Below are positions 6,901 through 7,970 of a stretch of DNA of 7,970 bases, one piece after another; position 1 is the first letter of the stretch, and each line of letters starts with the position of its first letter. The DNA is from Solobacterium sp. Its GTDB lineage: Bacteria > Bacillota_I > Bacilli_A > Erysipelotrichales > Erysipelotrichaceae. Made by a program: the position numbers and the translations under genes. The notes beneath the pieces were generated by a model that was not told the origin of the DNA, ran no database searches, and was given only the letters and a program-made list of their open reading frames with translations. Where the stretch lies: positions 1-7,970 of the forward strand of contig JAEEYJ010000044.1 in assembly GCA_016291725.1 (NCBI GenBank), read 5' to 3'.

Positions 6901-7970
6901 CAGTTGTCGAAGCGGCTTGTCTTCGCATCGTTGATGTGGACATCCCTGAACATGCGGCTATCCATCATCTCCAGAGCTTCTTCCTTGGTACAGATGACCC
7001 TCAGCCCCTGTACAAATATACCGTTGGTCCGAAGATCATCCAACGCTGCCTGTGCTTTCGCCGTTTCCCGCTCATCCAGTACATCGCTGTCCAGCAAAAG
7101 CTTCAGAAGGGTTTCATAGTGCACTTCCAGTCTTTCTGCTGTTACAGGCATATCCTCCCGTGCATTTCCCTGTTCTATCATCTGTCGTTCCAGCTTCAAT
7201 GTCGCAATGTAGATGTTTGAGAAGAAATCGACCGGCAGGCATTCCACTGGAAGGCTCAGTTCAGGATACTCTTCGCTTCTGTAATGCAGCACTGTGCTGT
7301 CATTGTAGTCTGTTGTCCCGCTCATCATAGAGAATCCCAGCACTTCCCTGGAACGGCTTCCTGGTTGTTCATCAATATATGTTACACAATAAATGATCCT
7401 GCTGCCCTCGTACACTGTTTGCATTTTCAGGACTTCATCAATCGTCAAAGGATCACGCAGGCGTACATCCAGCTCCACCAGTGCAGATGCAGGCATTTCT
7501 TCCAGTTCAGTCCGCACATCCCCGGGAAGGTAGTAGAGTGCATAGTCCAGACCGCTCTCCCACCAGCGCCAGAATGTATCATTCAGTACTGTCTCGCGGA
7601 ATACACTGTCTGTACGGATGATCTTTCCATTCTGGATTTTCATTCCTTCTGCACTAGATCTGCCAAGCGGTACACTCCACAGATTCTCTGGGTTTGTCCG
7701 GAATATATGCGTCAGTTCTGCATCGAATGTATAGGTCCCGTAATCTGTACGCTCTATGCTGTCCGACCGATAGGAAATGACATAGCCGGGCATGAACAGT
7801 TCACAGTATGCGTTCATATAATACTTCGCATTCAGGAACTCCGACTGTTCATTCTCCTGCAGCACTTCAGGATCCACCACATTCTCCAGATCACTCAGAT
7901 GGAAGGACTTCAGATCCCGGTATTTTCTGTATCCTGCAGTACAGCGGGCAACAGCCAGTGCTGTAGCACC
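6900..7970 (-). CDS. Extracytoplasmic protein resembling ECF anti-sigma factor C-terminal regions (5' end missing)
   Basis: The frame is open to the window edge and stops at TGA 6902-6900, giving 356 visible residues; the true start is outside. The visible N-terminus GATALAVARCTAG looks like the end of a membrane helix, followed by YRKYRDLK and a soluble domain. Two stretches resemble the C-terminal domain of YhdL-type anti-sigma factors (sigma factor regulator C-terminal family): SALVELDVRLRDPLTIDEVL at about visible residues 162-181, and near the end GIFVQGLRVICTKEEALEMM with MFRDVHIND. An earlier Y-x-EL-x-x-PG pattern (YCELFMPGYVISY) also fits that group. If right, the gene upstream, outside the window, should encode an ECF sigma factor. 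Against this, basic residues just after the putative helix are unexpected for an outside domain. A GTG at 7880 is internal sequence, not a start. I am sure it is a real gene, only moderately sure of the family. Confidence 0.6.
   Translation of the reverse strand, partial: GATALAVARCTAGYRKYRDLKSFHLSDLENVVDPEVLQENEQSEFLNAKYYMNAYCELFMPGYVISYRSDSIERTDYGTYTFDAELTHIFRTNPENLWSVPLGRSSAEGMKIQNGKIIRTDSVFRETVLNDTFWRWWESGLDYALYYLPGDVRTELEEMPASALVELDVRLRDPLTIDEVLKMQTVYEGSRIIYCVTYIDEQPGSRSREVLGFSMMSGTTDYNDSTVLHYRSEEYPELSLPVECLPVDFFSNIYIATLKLERQMIEQGNAREDMPVTAERLEVHYETLLKLLLDSDVLDERETAKAQAALDDLRTNGIFVQGLRVICTKEEALEMMDSRMFRDVHINDAKTSRFDN

Noticed and set aside
7878..7880. GTG as the start of the anti-sigma-like gene
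   Set aside because: The frame stays open for 30 more codons to the window edge, with a helix-like segment upstream and no SD at the GTG.

Overview
This looks like chromosomal DNA from a Gram-positive, Bacillota-type bacterium. G+C is roughly half by eye. There are strong AGGAGG-type ribosome binding sites, a lipoprotein signal with a lipobox, and short GC-stem/T-run terminators. The set of families (capsule/exopolysaccharide glycosyltransferase, Cache sensors, possible ECF anti-sigma factor) would suit an Erysipelotrichia- or Clostridia-like gut Firmicute. That placement is inference and cannot be settled from the window.

Layout. Bases 1-822 (+) hold the 3' part of a family 4 glycosyltransferase of the capsule/exopolysaccharide kind. 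A perfect bidirectional hairpin (835-861) separates it from everything to the right, which is on the minus strand. Read in the direction of transcription (high to low coordinates), the minus strand carries five genes: (a) the 3' end of an extracytoplasmic protein resembling the C-terminal part of ECF anti-sigma factors (6900 to beyond 7970), closed by a strong terminator; (b) an MBL-fold metallohydrolase (5931-6836); (c) a 1111-residue membrane protein (2491-5826) with two tandem extracellular Cache-type sensor modules fused to a complete MscS channel; (d) a lipoprotein solute-binding protein of the NMT1/SsuA/THI5 type (1436-2494), starting in an ATGA overlap with the channel gene; and (e) a histidine phosphatase (859-1455) that overlaps the end of (d) by 20 bases.

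Genes (b) to (e) lie between two terminators and may form one transcription unit. A 104-base gap between (b) and (c) contains a possible internal promoter, so (c)-(d)-(e) may also be expressed alone. The most unusual content is this trio. A channel with very large sensory ectodomains is translationally coupled to a membrane-tethered binding protein that has no ABC permease or ATPase beside it, and then to a cytoplasmic phosphatase. One hypothesis is a ligand-controlled MscS channel whose ligand is sensed directly by the Cache domains or presented by the lipoprotein. The binding protein serving a transporter encoded elsewhere remains a sober alternative.

No gene-free stretch exceeds 300 bases. 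No RNA gene, CRISPR array, insertion sequence or attachment site was recognised.
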